A stretch of DNA of 64,000 nt from Gnetum montanum (Eukaryota > Streptophyta > Gnetopsida > Gnetales > Gnetaceae). A model generated the notes under the pieces. That model saw only the letters and a list, made by a program, of their open reading frames with translations, ran no database searches and was not told where the DNA came from. The position numbers and the translations under genes were made by a program. Where the stretch lies: contig MNCI01003938.1 in the NCBI GenBank assembly GCA_015680685.1, forward strand, positions 314,110-378,109, in the 5' to 3' direction. This document shows positions 44,064 through 54,603 of this stretch, piece by piece. Position 1 is the first letter of the stretch, and the number at the start of each line of letters is the position of its first letter.

Positions 44064-44459
44064 GCTTTATTAAAACCAATTTTAATTATGGTGGAGATGG
44101 TAGGCATTCTATGCTACACTAGAATAGTTTCCAAGAATGGTCTAATGCCTAATATCATCATCAATGAGAAAACCCATGTGTGGTTTAGGCTTGGTGCTAG
44201 AGAGTTCCTCCTATACTTGCTACAACATTAGAGTATGATAATATGGTCACACTTGGCAACAAATGTTGCATCTGTGATCATAGAGACTCTTCTAGTAGGG
44301 TCTTCCAATTACATCCTTCACTACATGATTGATGATCTTGAGCCCAAATGGAAATGGATCAAATGGGAATTTATACTAAGTATGGATTTAACTATTATCA
44401 CATATATGAGAAATTTCAATTTATTCCTAGTACAATGCAAACAACACCTTAATGCTAGA
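44064..44459 (+). pseudogene. FH-2 exon 2, 5' portion: FCP1/NIF-like HAD domain
   Basis: Frame reads KPILIMVEMVGILCY, then INEKTHVWFRLGAREFLLYL, a single stop, SMIIWSHLATNVASVIIETL and EPKWKWIKWEF. It aligns with FH-1 5,165-5,400 and with the plant FCP1-homology pattern (KPxLxLDxNGLLC ... xxRPGAREFL ... VxxWSSxxxxNVxxVxxxL). As in FH-1 the nucleophile position is Glu (VEMVG). The exon is interrupted after residue group QHLNAR by Ath-D and resumes at 54,092. Confidence 0.55.
44455..44459. repeat. Target-site duplication CTAGA of Ath-D (left)
   Basis: CTAGA here and CTAGA at 54,087-54,091, directly outside the TGATGAG...CTCATCA ends. Confidence 0.9.
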
Positions 44460-44463
44460 TGAT

Positions 44464-44700
44464 GAGAGCAGTTACTCTAGTGGTTTATTCTAATTATTAG
44501 AGTAGTTACTCTAGTTGTTTATTCTAATTATTAGAGCAGTTACTCTAGTTGTTTATTCTAATTATTAGAGTAGTTCCTCTAGTGGTTTATTTTAATTATT
44601 AGAGTAGTTACTCTAGTAGTTTATTCTAATTATTAGAGTAGTTACTCTAGCGGTTTATTCTAATTATTAGAGTGGTTACTCTGAGTATTAGAGTAGTTGC
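44464..44700. repeat. 34-bp tandem repeats in Ath-D 5' U3
   Basis: Six full and one partial unit. Each junction forms AGAGTA-GT-TACTCT, a 6-bp inverted repeat with a 2-bp centre. The 3' LTR has five full and one partial unit (53,129-53,330). Likely protein-binding or enhancer-like repeats, by position upstream of the TATA box. Confidence 0.85.
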
Positions 44701-44709
44701 TCCCAAGCC

Positions 44710-44717
44710 TATAAATA
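44710..44717 (+). promoter_or_regulatory. TATA box of Ath-D 5' LTR
   Basis: TATAAATA just after the U3 repeats, as in the 3' LTR (53,340-53,347). The AATAAA signal lies about 170 bp downstream. Confidence 0.7.
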
Positions 44718-45483
44718 CAGTGCCCAAGCACACAATTGAAAAAGAAGTCTTTTAGCAATCAAGTAGTGAAACTCTTGTAGTTTGTTTGACAGTTAGAGTA
44801 TTTTCCAAGTGCCCACAATAGGAGGTCTAAGTGTGGATGAATCTTTATTCGAGCATTGTGTACCTAAGCACACCTTGTGTATGGTAATAAAGAAGAGCTC
44901 TTCGATTCATCCTTGCAACACTTGAGATTTTTTTTTTGTTGCGCATTTATTTTATTTTATTTTCTTATGCATTTATTTTATTTTATTTTATTTTATGAAC
45001 TTTACATTTATGTTATTAGTGTAGCAATTCATTTTGATCAATTAATAAAATTTCGAAATTACACTCAATACGATCACTTTGAGCATGTGTGTAACACATG
45101 GTAACCTAGTAATGATTAGCATTTGGTAATCCCAGTAGTGTTGCACTGGTTCAGGATGTGTACAGAAAGTGAGAACAGATGCTGGTGTTAGGATTAGTTA
45201 GAACTTAGTTAATGAGTAGTTAAGATAAATTAGTCACTTAGTTATCTCTCTTCTCCCTTATTAGCATAGGACATAAAAACATAAAAGATATAAAAATCAT
45301 ATGCCTCAAGCTTACTTAACCATACAATCATGACATACAAGTAAGTTTGGGAAGACAATGATCAACCAACCTGTCCTTGTTCCACAAAGGTACATAGGCA
45401 CTTAGTCCTTGGAATTCGATCAAATCATGCGTGAAACACTTGTATTTGTATGGTTAAGCATAGGGGTACCTCGCCACTCATCA

Positions 45484-45503
45484 TTGGCACCATTGTCAGG
45501 GAC
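45484..45503 (+). other. Primer binding site of Ath-D (tRNA-Asp type)
   Basis: TTGGCACCATTGTCAGGGAC follows the LTR end directly. It differs from the Athila-type TGGCGCCGTTGCCGGGGA by G-to-A and C-to-T changes, as expected of deaminated methylcytosines. Confidence 0.75.
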
Positions 45504-45619
45504 TTAGTTGTTTGTGCACTAACTAGAACATAGGAAATCATTCACATTGTTGAAACAAACCCTTAGGGTTGGTTGAGAAAATAATAAACAAGAATACATT
45601 GCACACTGAATAGATAAGT

Positions 45620-47960
45620 ATGTCTCCTTCTTTGTATGAAAGTGCCTCACTACCTAGGTCTAAAATAGGAAATAGTCGGCAGTGTAATACACATGATGTT
45701 GATCTGCCAATCCCTCAACAAGTTCGAGTGGTATATATTTATCCCAATGAGAATATACCAAACATAGAAGGTAACAAACTGTTACCTTCTGATCGTTCAG
45801 TCCTAAGCATGCTTCTTCATGCTCTCACACAAATTGGCATACCACACCTACATGTAGAATACATTGTGCAAGACCATAACTCAAGAGAATACCATCCCAT
45901 AGAGGCACAACATCAAAGGAACTTGCAACATGAGAGACATCATAAGTCTTTGAAGGGTAAGTGGTCCCAAGATGCCCCACATGTCTTAAAAAAATGAGGG
46001 TGGTGAACCTACCTCAGGTAGTCGTCCACATAATGATACTCCTTCCTTTGACTTTGGCCAAGGGGTTGTGTATTAGAACTTTCATTCCACTATTCATAAC
46101 CAAGGTTTTGATACCCATGAGCATAAAGGGTCCGAAAAAAGAACACAAACTCATGATAAAGGTGGAAATTCTGATCACAATCACAATCGGGGCCGAGACC
46201 ACAGAAGAGAAGGTAGCAAACACCATTATGGTGATGGTTCTACTTCTTCTTCACCTTCATCATCTCCTTCACCCTTTCCTTCAATATCCAAACATGGTCA
46301 TAAAGAAAAAGACCATGGGGATAACAATAGGAAAAGTGGAAGTCATAGATGAAACTACCAGGAAAGGGGATGAGGGCACTCTAGAGAGTCATGACATAGC
46401 AGAAGGGAGAGAAGTGAACAACGTAGGCATCATAGACACCATGAATGAGATGATAACGATGAACCCCTCCTCACTACTCAAAGTATGTTGGACATAACTG
46501 AGGCTATTAGAATTCCAACAAGGCATTAGAAAGATAGTAGGATCAAGAGATTAGATATGAACAACATCCCACAATTTGACGGGGGATACAATGCTAATCC
46601 TCATAATCATTTACAAGCATTCCATGATGCATGTGCCTTAAAAAACATAGAGAATGAATGGAAAAAACTTAGGTTGTTCCCATAGACATTAGTTAAAGAA
46701 GTAGAAAGCTGGTACCGATCTTTAGAACTAGAATCCATTCATAGGTGGAGTACTATGTTAGAACTATCTAATGACAAGTACCAAATCTACTCCCGAGTGT
46801 CTTAACTTGCGAAAGCAAATCCAAGGCTAGAAACAAGGAGGACATGAACCCTTGGATGCTACCATGGGCTGATACTATGCACAGTTACATTGTTGTCCTA
46901 GCCATGGTTATTCGGAAAGGGATAAACTATGCCATCTCAAGGATGGGCTTAAGCATGAAACAAGAAGAACCCTTGAGACTTATGCCCAAGGAAGACTATC
47001 TGAGCTTAGGTCCCATCAAATTCAAAGACTATTGGAGCAAGTTGCTAAGGAAGAAGGTGAGCTATGGAAGAGAGAAAGTGTGAAAGGGTATAATTAAGAT
47101 CCTTCCCTTTAGAAGAAGGGAGTAAGATTTTGTGAGGATGAAGAAGATTCACCACTCTAAGAGATGGTGAATAGGAAAACTTTGCCTATCCAAAGGATGA
47201 CATCAAAATTTTCAGTAAAGGTAGAAAAAATGTGGGATTCCCTAGACAATAGATTTCAAACTATTCTTTAAATAGTAGAGGAGTCTAGAGAGTAAGGTAG
47301 TGAAAAAAAAAAGAAAGAGGCTGAACATGCACGTAGCAAGAGTAAGGGCAAAGTTACCATCATTGAAGAGGTTGTGGATTTAGAAACAAACAATGATAGT
47401 GGATGTGAGATATGTCAATATGACCATCCTAAGGGATGTTACCCTATAATCTTACATCTACAAGAGTCTGGGGTGTATGCACTCAATCCATGATTAAACA
47501 AAAGGCAAACACCCGAAAGGTTACCTTATCCTCAAGGTAACCCAAGCCAATTCCACCAACCCTTAACATATTATCCTAGTGGAACTCCACCACAATCAAT
47601 TGAGCAATATCAACATTAGCATCACCTGCAATCATGGGGAATGCCACCACCAAGGTAATAGTATCCTTACCGACAACTTGACCTGTATGGATATTACGTG
47701 CAGCAGCTAATCTCCCCATGTGACTCTATTGGTCATGTCACTCCTCAACCTCACTACCAAGCCCCCAAGTATTATGGGACTCCCTCTTCTAGAGGCAATA
47801 TTCTACAAGCATATCATCCTTCTCATCTAGCTGCATCTCTTCCACCAATAACTCCACTACCACCTGCTCCTATGATGCAGGGTGAAATCCATACCCAGCG
47901 ATAGCAACGTAATGCCACAAGGTTTGTTAACTCTCAACCTACTATTGGTTCCAACAACCA
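45620..47960 (+). pseudogene. Ath-D gag
   Basis: Starts MSPSLYESASLPRSKIGNSR at 45,620 and is open for 125 codons. Then shifts and stops through a His/Arg/Asp-rich region (SDHNHNRGRDHRREGSKHHY), a serine run, NNIPQFDGGYNANPHNHLQA (46,560-46,620, gag core), NEWKKLRLFP, WYRSLELESIHRWSTMLELS, KKEAEHARSK, the knuckle-like GCEICQYDHPKGCY (47,404-47,445; CX2CX3HX3C) and a Pro/Tyr-rich tail with CDSIGHVTPQPHYQAPKYYG. Compared with Ath-E it lacks about 20 residues after YPNENIPN. An overlapping 178-codon frame at 45,961-46,497 is out of frame with gag. Confidence 0.8.
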
Positions 47961-48087
47961 CATGAAGAAAAGACCTTTCTTTAGAACCAATAGATCAACC
48001 AAGCCCTTGCAATCACAAGTGGCTGATTCCTTAGATGCTTCAGTATCAATCAAAACTTCAGAGCCTTCTTCAACTCAACCACCACAC

Positions 48088-49080
48088 TCAATGCATACGA
48101 TCATGCTAACACATGTTGTCACCAATTGGATCAAAGCTGGCCACCTTCCCAGGAAATTCTCTGAGCCTGGGAGTCCTTTGATATACTTACAAATTACTAG
48201 AAATGCACTATGAAAGGCTCTTTTGGATTCAGGTTCTGGTGTCAACTTGATTTCTCAAGAAATGTACAAGGCCTAGAACCTAGCTCCATTGAAAAAGAGC
48301 AACATCTATTTAGAGTTGGCCAACTAGTCCATCACTATCCCATTGGGACTGGTTGAAGACATTGTTACCACTATTTGTGAGTGATCATACCCAGCTGGCT
48401 TTCTAGTAATTTAGGTGAACAATGTTAAGGGGGACTTCCCAATTATAATGGGAAGAGCATGGCTAAGCACCATTGATGCACACCTAGGAATCCATGATCT
48501 TTCCCTAGAAATATCAAAGGAAAATACATTCGAAAAGATCAAGAAGAAGAAAGTTTTGTGCATCGCATATAGTGACATAGGGTGTAATAGCTGCATTCAC
48601 AGGTCATGGTTTGTGCACAGTTTAGCATTGCCTACATGCAATCAGTGTGCAAAAGTTATTAACATACAAAGATGCCTGTATGAAGTAGCCACACGATAGG
48701 AAGATACTTAGTGGCTAAAAGCTAATCAAGAAAGTAGTTCACTCATATGCATGGAACCAACTGAGGGTTTGACTTGTGCTTACATCGATAGCATAGATGC
48801 ATTAGAGCAAGTCCACTACCAATTTCCAAGTCTTAACCTTGAAAATATCAACTGGGGGAAGTTGGAAATCCCTGAGAAATTTAAGCAGAACCCCCTCGAG
48901 CTGAAACTATTGCCCACTGGTATGGAATACATGTTCCTTAAAAATGAAAAATTAGTAATTATCAATGCTAAGCTTGCTCCTCAACATAAAGAAGAACTTC
49001 TAAAGGTAATAAATAAATGGTTAGAAGCCTTCGCTTGGTCATATCCCAAATTAACTAGAATAGATCCTAGGATATGCCAA
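48088..49080 (+). pseudogene. Ath-D protease and linker to RT
   Basis: MLTHVVTNWIKAGHLPRKF leads into ALLDSGSGVNLISQEMYKA (active site about 48,217-48,260, DSGSG intact), SITIPLGLVEDIVTTIC, FPIIMGRAWLSTIDAHLGIH, a cysteine-bearing linker LPTCNQCAKVINIQRCLYEV, then ENINWGKLEIPEKFK and LVIINAKLAPQHKEELLKVI. TAG/TGA stops replace Trp or Gln at several places. The linker leads straight into RT as usual in Athila pol. Confidence 0.75.
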
Positions 49081-49860
49081 CATAGAATTTACACTAATCT
49101 CTCCATGAAGCCTTGAAGAAAATCACAAAGGCAATTGAACCCTAAGTTGAAGCAAGTAGTTAAGGAAGAAATCGAATAGCTTCTCAAGGCTGGGTTCATA
49201 TACCCCATTGCTGAGAGTGAATGGGTTAGCCCCTTAGTTATTGTGCCTAAAAAGGAAGGAAAATGGAGGGTGTGCATAGATTTTAGGCTACTAAATATGG
49301 AAACATTTAAAGATCATTTTTCATTACCATTTGTTGACCAAGTCTTACACACCATCGTAGAGCATCACTATTACAGTTTTCTGGATGGATATAGTGGATA
49401 TAACCAAATAAAAATAGCCCCAGAAGACTAAGCCAAGACTACATTCACCAACCCTTGGAGAATGTTTTCATACAAACAGATGTTGTTTCGCTTGTGTAAT
49501 GCCCCTACAACATTTCAACAACTAGTTCTAAGCATATTCCAATAGCAGATAGGGAATGGCGTGGAGGTCTTTATGGATGACTTCTCCACTTATGAAGCAA
49601 ACTTTGATCAAGCCTTGGACCGATTGGAGCAAGTGTTAAAAAGATGTGTAGAAACTAATTTGAGGCTCAACTGGTAGAAAAGCCATTTGATGGTCCAAGA
49701 AGGCATAGTATCAGGGCACAAAATCTCATACACAGGGACAGAGGTAGACCCCAAGAAAATCAAAATTATCCAAGTAATTACTTGTTAACCAGAAAATATT
49801 AAATATATACAATCATTCCTTGGACATATTGTCTACTATAGGAGATTTATTGCTAGTGTA
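49081..49860 (+). pseudogene. Ath-D reverse transcriptase
   Basis: LLKAGFIYPIAESEWVSPLV, IVPKKEGKWRVCIDFRLLN, YYSFLDGYSGYNQIKIAPED, FSYKQMLFRLCNAPTTFQQL, VEVFMDDFSTYEANFDQALD (catalytic FMDD about 49,569), VLKRCVETNLRLNW-stop-KSHLM, QEGIVSGHKISYTGTEVDPK and QSFLGHIVYYRRFI. Complete palm and thumb series of a Ty3/gypsy RT with Athila-like wording. About five stops. Confidence 0.85.
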
Positions 49861-51177
49861 GTGAATAATCAATCACCCATGGAGACAAACTAGTACAGTA
49901 GCATTCTTACCTATCTCCTCACCCAACAAACACCACAAGAGTTAAACCTTAAGAAGAAACAACAATTTCTTCATCAAGCCAAGTACTTTATGGAGATCAA
50001 TGGGCAAATTTACAAAGTGTGTTCTAATGGTGTGTTCTTGATATAGATCAATTGCAAGTTCTCCAAGATGCTCATGAGGGTCCTTGTGGGGGTCATTACA
50101 CTAGGAGATAAATGGCCATCAAGATCCTGCTTGTAGGATATTATTGTCCTACATTATTTTGGGATGCCCATCATTTCTTCCAATCTTATAAGCACTTTCA
50201 ACATGATGGGGGAATGACTATTAGAATGGAGGATCTGCAACAATGGATTCAACTGTTAGAACCCTTTAACATTTGGGAAATTAATTTTATGGGGCCAATT
50301 GCACTAATGTCCAATGGAAAAGCTTATATTATTGTTGCCATTGATTACCTAACAAAATGGGCTAAAGCAAATGCTGTTAAAGATTGTACGTCATCTACAG
50401 CTACACGATTTGTTCAACAACAAATCATAAATAGGTTTGGTGTGCCGTGTGCACTTATTTCAAACAATGGTACACAATTCATAGGTGCAAATTTTCAAAA
50501 ATTAATGCAACGCTTAGGGTTTTAGCATAAATTGACTACACCATACCACCCCCAAGCGAATGGTCAAGCTAACATCACCAATAGGGAGATTACAAAAATA
50601 TTGACAAGAACTATTAGCAAGTTTAGGTGAGAGTGGAGCACTAAACTGAACAATGCTCTTTGGGCATACCACTCCACATGGAAACTCCCTATAGGCTAAT
50701 CTCCGTATGAGTTAGTGTATGGTAAATTACCAACGCTTCCCATTCAAACTGAGCTATGTACACTATCCATGGCATGTGACCTCAACCTTAACCTTGATCT
50801 AGCATAGAAACAATGGTTGGTAACCTTTAACTTACTAGATGAAAACAAATTAGCTACCCTGTCATCTAATGAATTGCACAAGGCCTTCAATAAACAATGT
50901 CATGACCTAAGAATTAGGAAAGTTAAATATCAGCCAGGAGATAAGGTTCTCTATTGGATTCCCACACATGTGCCACAACATACTAAATTTCAAACACTAT
51001 GGGAAGGACCTTATATTATTTATGCAAATTTTCCTTTAGGAGCCATGAAAATATACAAACCTAAGAGCCCAGACATGAAAATGTTGGTTAACGTGCAACA
51101 AACCAAACCTTTCCATGAGCTTAGGATAGCCAGTACACATGCTACCTCTATTGATGGACAACCTTGCTCACTATTTT
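49861..51177 (+). pseudogene. Ath-D integrase (catalytic triad lost)
   Basis: Begins right after RT with SSILTYLLTQQTPQELNLKK because RNase H is deleted. Then HQAKYFMEINGQIYKVCSNG, WDAHHFFQSYKHFQHDGGMT, core FNIWEINFMGPIALMSNGKA, ALISNNGTQFIGANFQKLMQ, TTPYHPQANGQANITNREIT, LNNALWAYHSTWKLPIG and SPYELVYGKLPTLPIQTELC; C-terminal KVKYQPGDKVLYWIP and TLWEGPYIIYANFPLGAMKI. The three acidic positions are N (50,284), N (50,463) and N (50,571) where Ath-E has D, D, K. Confidence 0.85.
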
Positions 51178-53124
51178 AGATTTCCTCCTTCCAACTTAGT
51201 CGTGGAGGAGATGGCCACCTATGTCAACCATTCTAGGCCCTTAGTTCTTTTTCAAGTTTCTTTTTACATATATTTTTTTTTACACATTTTTTCAACTTTT
51301 CTTATTTTTTGTTTTACACCATCATTCATATTTTTACTATTTCTTTGTTTGCTTGATTTACTTTTATTCATCATCCAATAAGTGCTCATGATGGTGGATT
51401 GAATTATATTATATTAGTTGCTAATGTTTGGTTTTTACCTTTGAATTATGATGCTAATATTAAGGTATGGTTCTTTTGGTAAAAGAGGCAATAAGTCCAC
51501 ACCGTCCAATCATCCATACAACTCTATGGTCTCCTTTGGCTTGGAACTGTACAATCCCTTTTTCTAAGTAAACTTGTCAATGAATTGGCGGCTAGGTACT
51601 TTTCAAACCAAGGAAAGACTCAAATGATGAAAAGGGTGTGACTTCAAGGGGATTCAATGCATTTGTGATGGCCATTCTCTTGGGTGCTTGGATGCTTTTT
51701 CTTGGGTATTTCGTCATTCTAACATTATTCAAAAATCAGGAAGTTGAGTGAATAAAAATAAGTCTTTGCATGGTGTGGTTCTTACACAAAAAGAAAAAGA
51801 AAAAAAATGAAAAAAAGAGAAAAAGTGAGAATTCAAAGCACACCCCTTAGACATAATAAAGCAATATGGGCTACAAGTACTGGTTATGGAATTGGAAATA
51901 CATGTTACCCATGCCTGAAGTTTCCATCTAACTAAGGCCCTTTCTCACTTCCTGCTTCTCCATCTCGCTGTGCTTGGGATGGTGGTCACCCTTTGTGGAA
52001 GCATTTTTGTTGCCTCAAGAGGATGGATTGGCCAAGTGTATTAATGTGAGGTCACTAAATGTGGTTGGTTTGATTCTAGATTTGGGATGAGTTCTACTCA
52101 GTTATCTTAACCATGAAATACACAAGGGGCTTTACACAACCTTGTTCTTGGGATTCCATTCCATTCTCTCCTTTCCATCTTTTTTCCCATTTTCCACCTC
52201 ATTGCTGATTTTATCATTAGTCCATTATGGGTTGATGCATTGTTTTTAACTCTTACTTCCAAATGACATTCCTAGAGCCTACGTACTCTTTGGTTTGTGG
52301 GTTTGTCAGGGTATAAAAGGCATGAGCCTGCTTTGGGAAGGACCCACTGGCATTCCTTTCTAGTGCAATTGTTAAGTTATTTTTCTTAAACATTTCTTGC
52401 AATTAATCATCTCTTGTTTCATCCCCATCCATGACATCCATTTTATTGGTGTTGTCATTGTTATTTTTTCCCATCTTTCTTGTTCCTCATATTTTTCCAT
52501 CTTATAGCTACCAAAGGTTCACTCTTAGTTGTGGAGGTCCTAGCACAAATTTTTCAATTTTTTCCATTTTACTAATTTCCTAACCCCTACACCTTGGGTA
52601 GTTTCCAATGATAAATCTTTGAACCAATTTCTACCATAACCACAACTTAGCCAATGCACTTCATATTAAGGCAAGGTATCAACTACATTGTGGTTTATCT
52701 ATCCTTGCTCATTTGTGACTATGTTGTGTGTGTAGATGACGATCATACAAACAATGGACTAGGCTTGGAGGAAGCACTCAAGATGGACTAGAACTGGAGC
52801 ATTTACGAAAGGAGAAAATTTGGTGGCATGGCTATGGATAAACAATGGAAGGCGCAATCTTAGCATTGGTGGCAACATGCTTCGTTTTCTTTCTCTCTCT
52901 TTCTCTACAAGCTATGAAATAAAGGCTTGGATTTCATTTATGTATGAGTGTTCACCACAATGGTCATGAACACTAATGTTGTAATATGCTTATTGATCCA
53001 TTCACTGGGCACGTTGAGTCTATCATCCCATTCCACCATTATTTGTTAATTAGTCAATAATCCCATACCTTCCCAATATTTTGTAAGGAACTCAAGAACG
53101 AGTTTTCATTTAGTCATGGGGGTA
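51178..53124 (+). other. Ath-D 3' non-coding region and polypurine tract
   Basis: Nothing like an env frame is open. Collinear with the 3' part of Ath-A. Contains the antisense tRNA-like segment at about 51,830-51,890, an A-rich AAAAAGAAAAAGAAAAAAAA tract at 51,787-51,825, and ends with AGTCATGGGGGTA (53,112-53,124), the polypurine tract. Confidence 0.6.
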
Positions 53125-54086
53125 TAATGAGAGCGGTTACTCTAGCAATTTATTCTAATTATTAGAGCAATTACTCTATCGGTTTATTATAATTATTAGA
53201 GCAGTTACTCTAGTGGTTTATTCTAATTATTAGAGTAGTTACTCTAGTGGTTTATTCTAATTATTAGAGTAGTTACTCTAGCGGTTTATTCTAATTATTA
53301 GATGTTTACTCTAATTATTAGAGTAGTTACTCCCAAGCCTATAAATACAGTTCCCAAGTGCATAATTGCAAAAGAAGTCTTTTAGTAGTCAAGTAGCCAA
53401 ACTCTTGCAGTCTGTTTGAAAGTTAGATTATTTTCCAAGTTCCCATAGTAGGAGGTCTAAGTGTGGATGGATCTTTATTTGAGCATTGTGTACCAGAGCA
53501 CACCTTGTGTACAACAATAAAGAAGAGCTCTTTAATTCATCCTTGTAGAACTTGAGATTTGTTTTCTTACGCATTTATTTTATTTTATTTTATTTTATGC
53601 ACTTTACATTTATGTTATTAGCATAGCAATTCATTTTGATCAATTAAGCAAATTGTTAAATTACACTCAGTACAATCACTTCAAGCATGCGTGTAACACT
53701 TGGTAAACCCAATAATGATTAGCGTTTGGTAATCCCAGTAGTGTTGCACTGGTTCAAGATGTGTACAGCAAGTGAGAACACATGCTGGTGTTAGGATTAG
53801 TTAGAACTTAGTTAATGAGTAGTTAAGATAAAGTAGTCACTTAGTTATCTCTCCTCTCCCTTATTAGCACAGGACATAAAAACATAAAAGATATAAAAAT
53901 CATATGTCTCAAGCTTACTTAACCATACAATCGTGACATACAAGTAAGTTTGGGAAGACAACAATCAACCAACCCATCCTTGTTCCACAAAAACGCATAG
54001 GCACTTAGTGCTTGGAATTCGACCAAATCGTGCGTGAAACACTCATATTTGTATGGTTGAGTGTAGGGGTACCTCGCCGCTCATCA
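53125..54086 (+). repeat. Ath-D 3' LTR
   Basis: 962 bp; starts TAATGAGAGCGG, ends CCGCTCATCA. TATAAATA at 53,340-53,347, AATAAA at 53,516-53,521. Most of the 62-bp length difference from the 5' LTR lies in the number of 34-bp repeats and a T-rich stretch. Confidence 0.92.
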
Positions 54087-54091
54087 CTAGA
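54087..54091. repeat. Target-site duplication CTAGA of Ath-D (right)
   Basis: Pairs with 44,455-44,459. Confidence 0.9.
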
Positions 54092-54148
54092 TCACTAGCC
54101 AATCACTCTATTCCAAAATCCTCTTGGAAATGTCTACATGTTAGAAGG
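54092..54148 (+). pseudogene. FH-2 exon 2, 3' portion
   Basis: TCACTAGCCAATCACTCTAT and TCCAAAATCCTCTTGGAAAT match FH-1 GCCCATACACTATTCCAAAA and CCTTCTTGG at about 5,562-5,588. It ends before a GTAAGC donor at 54,149, equivalent to the FH-1 donor at 5,609. Corresponds to the region after the putative third HAD motif. Confidence 0.55.
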
Positions 54149-54603
54149 GTAAGCTTTGTCTTAATTCCATATGTTTGTTTTAATTTTAAGGCTATTTTCT
54201 TGAATAATTAGTTAGTGTCAAATGACCCAACGTTATTCTTAGTCCACATAGCCTTGAAGGAATTCAAATAAGGAGATAACATTAGAGTGCAAATGCTTAA
54301 CTAACATGGTGCAAATTTTGCTAGGTACAAGATGTAATATTCCCAAATGTACCAAAAATATGTGACTACCAAATGCATACATGAATTTTGGCATCTTCAA
54401 GATTTAGAAGCCTGTACATTGGTTCAACTCAAGGTTTTAGATTTACCTAGGTTGGGTAAGAGAAAATCATTCTCATGTTATCATAGGTTATATTTTAACA
54501 TTTTTTTAGTTTTAAAGTTTTTAGTTTTATGATTTACTATAGGCTATATTAGTTTCTTACTATTTAATAGGCTAATAGCCTAATTATGTCATATGTTATA
54601 GAT
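54149..54603 (+). other. FH-2 introns and a weak exon
   Basis: Mostly T-rich. A possible short exon near 54,325-54,440 ends at CCTAG|GTTGGG. Not alignable to FH-1 with confidence. The following block starts after ATGTTATAG at 54,601. Confidence 0.3.

Larger units (their letters stand above)
44460..45483 (+). repeat. Ath-D 5' LTR
   Basis: 1,024 bp. U3 has about six and a half 34-bp units (44,464-44,700), a TATAAATA box at 44,710-44,717 and an AATAAA signal at 44,886-44,891; U5 ends GGGGTACCTCGCCACTCATCA. Confidence 0.92.
44460..54086 (+). mobile_element. Ath-D: full-length Athila-like LTR retrotransposon
   Basis: 9,627 bp: 5' LTR, PBS, gag, protease, RT, integrase, ~1.9-kb 3' non-coding region, polypurine tract and 3' LTR, with CTAGA duplications. 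Termini are TGATGAG...CTCATCA. RT words FMDDFS, VLKRCVETNLRLNW and GIVSGHKIS match the Athila pattern, as does the tRNA-Asp-type PBS. RNase H is deleted and the integrase triad is lost, so it is inactive. No env-like frame is open downstream of pol. It split exon 2 of FH-2. Confidence 0.92.

Noticed and set aside
44464-44700. Regular 34-bp repeats considered as a CRISPR array
   Set aside because: Units are contiguous with no spacers, lie in an LTR U3 in plant DNA and recur in the 3' LTR.
45961-46497. 178-codon open frame considered as a separate gene
   Set aside because: It overlaps Ath-D gag in another frame; the gag frame shows similarity to Ath-B and Ath-E while this one does not.
51178-53124. 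Possible env-like gene downstream of Athila pol
   Set aside because: No open frame with signal peptide or membrane segment; both Ath-A and Ath-D show only non-coding sequence here.
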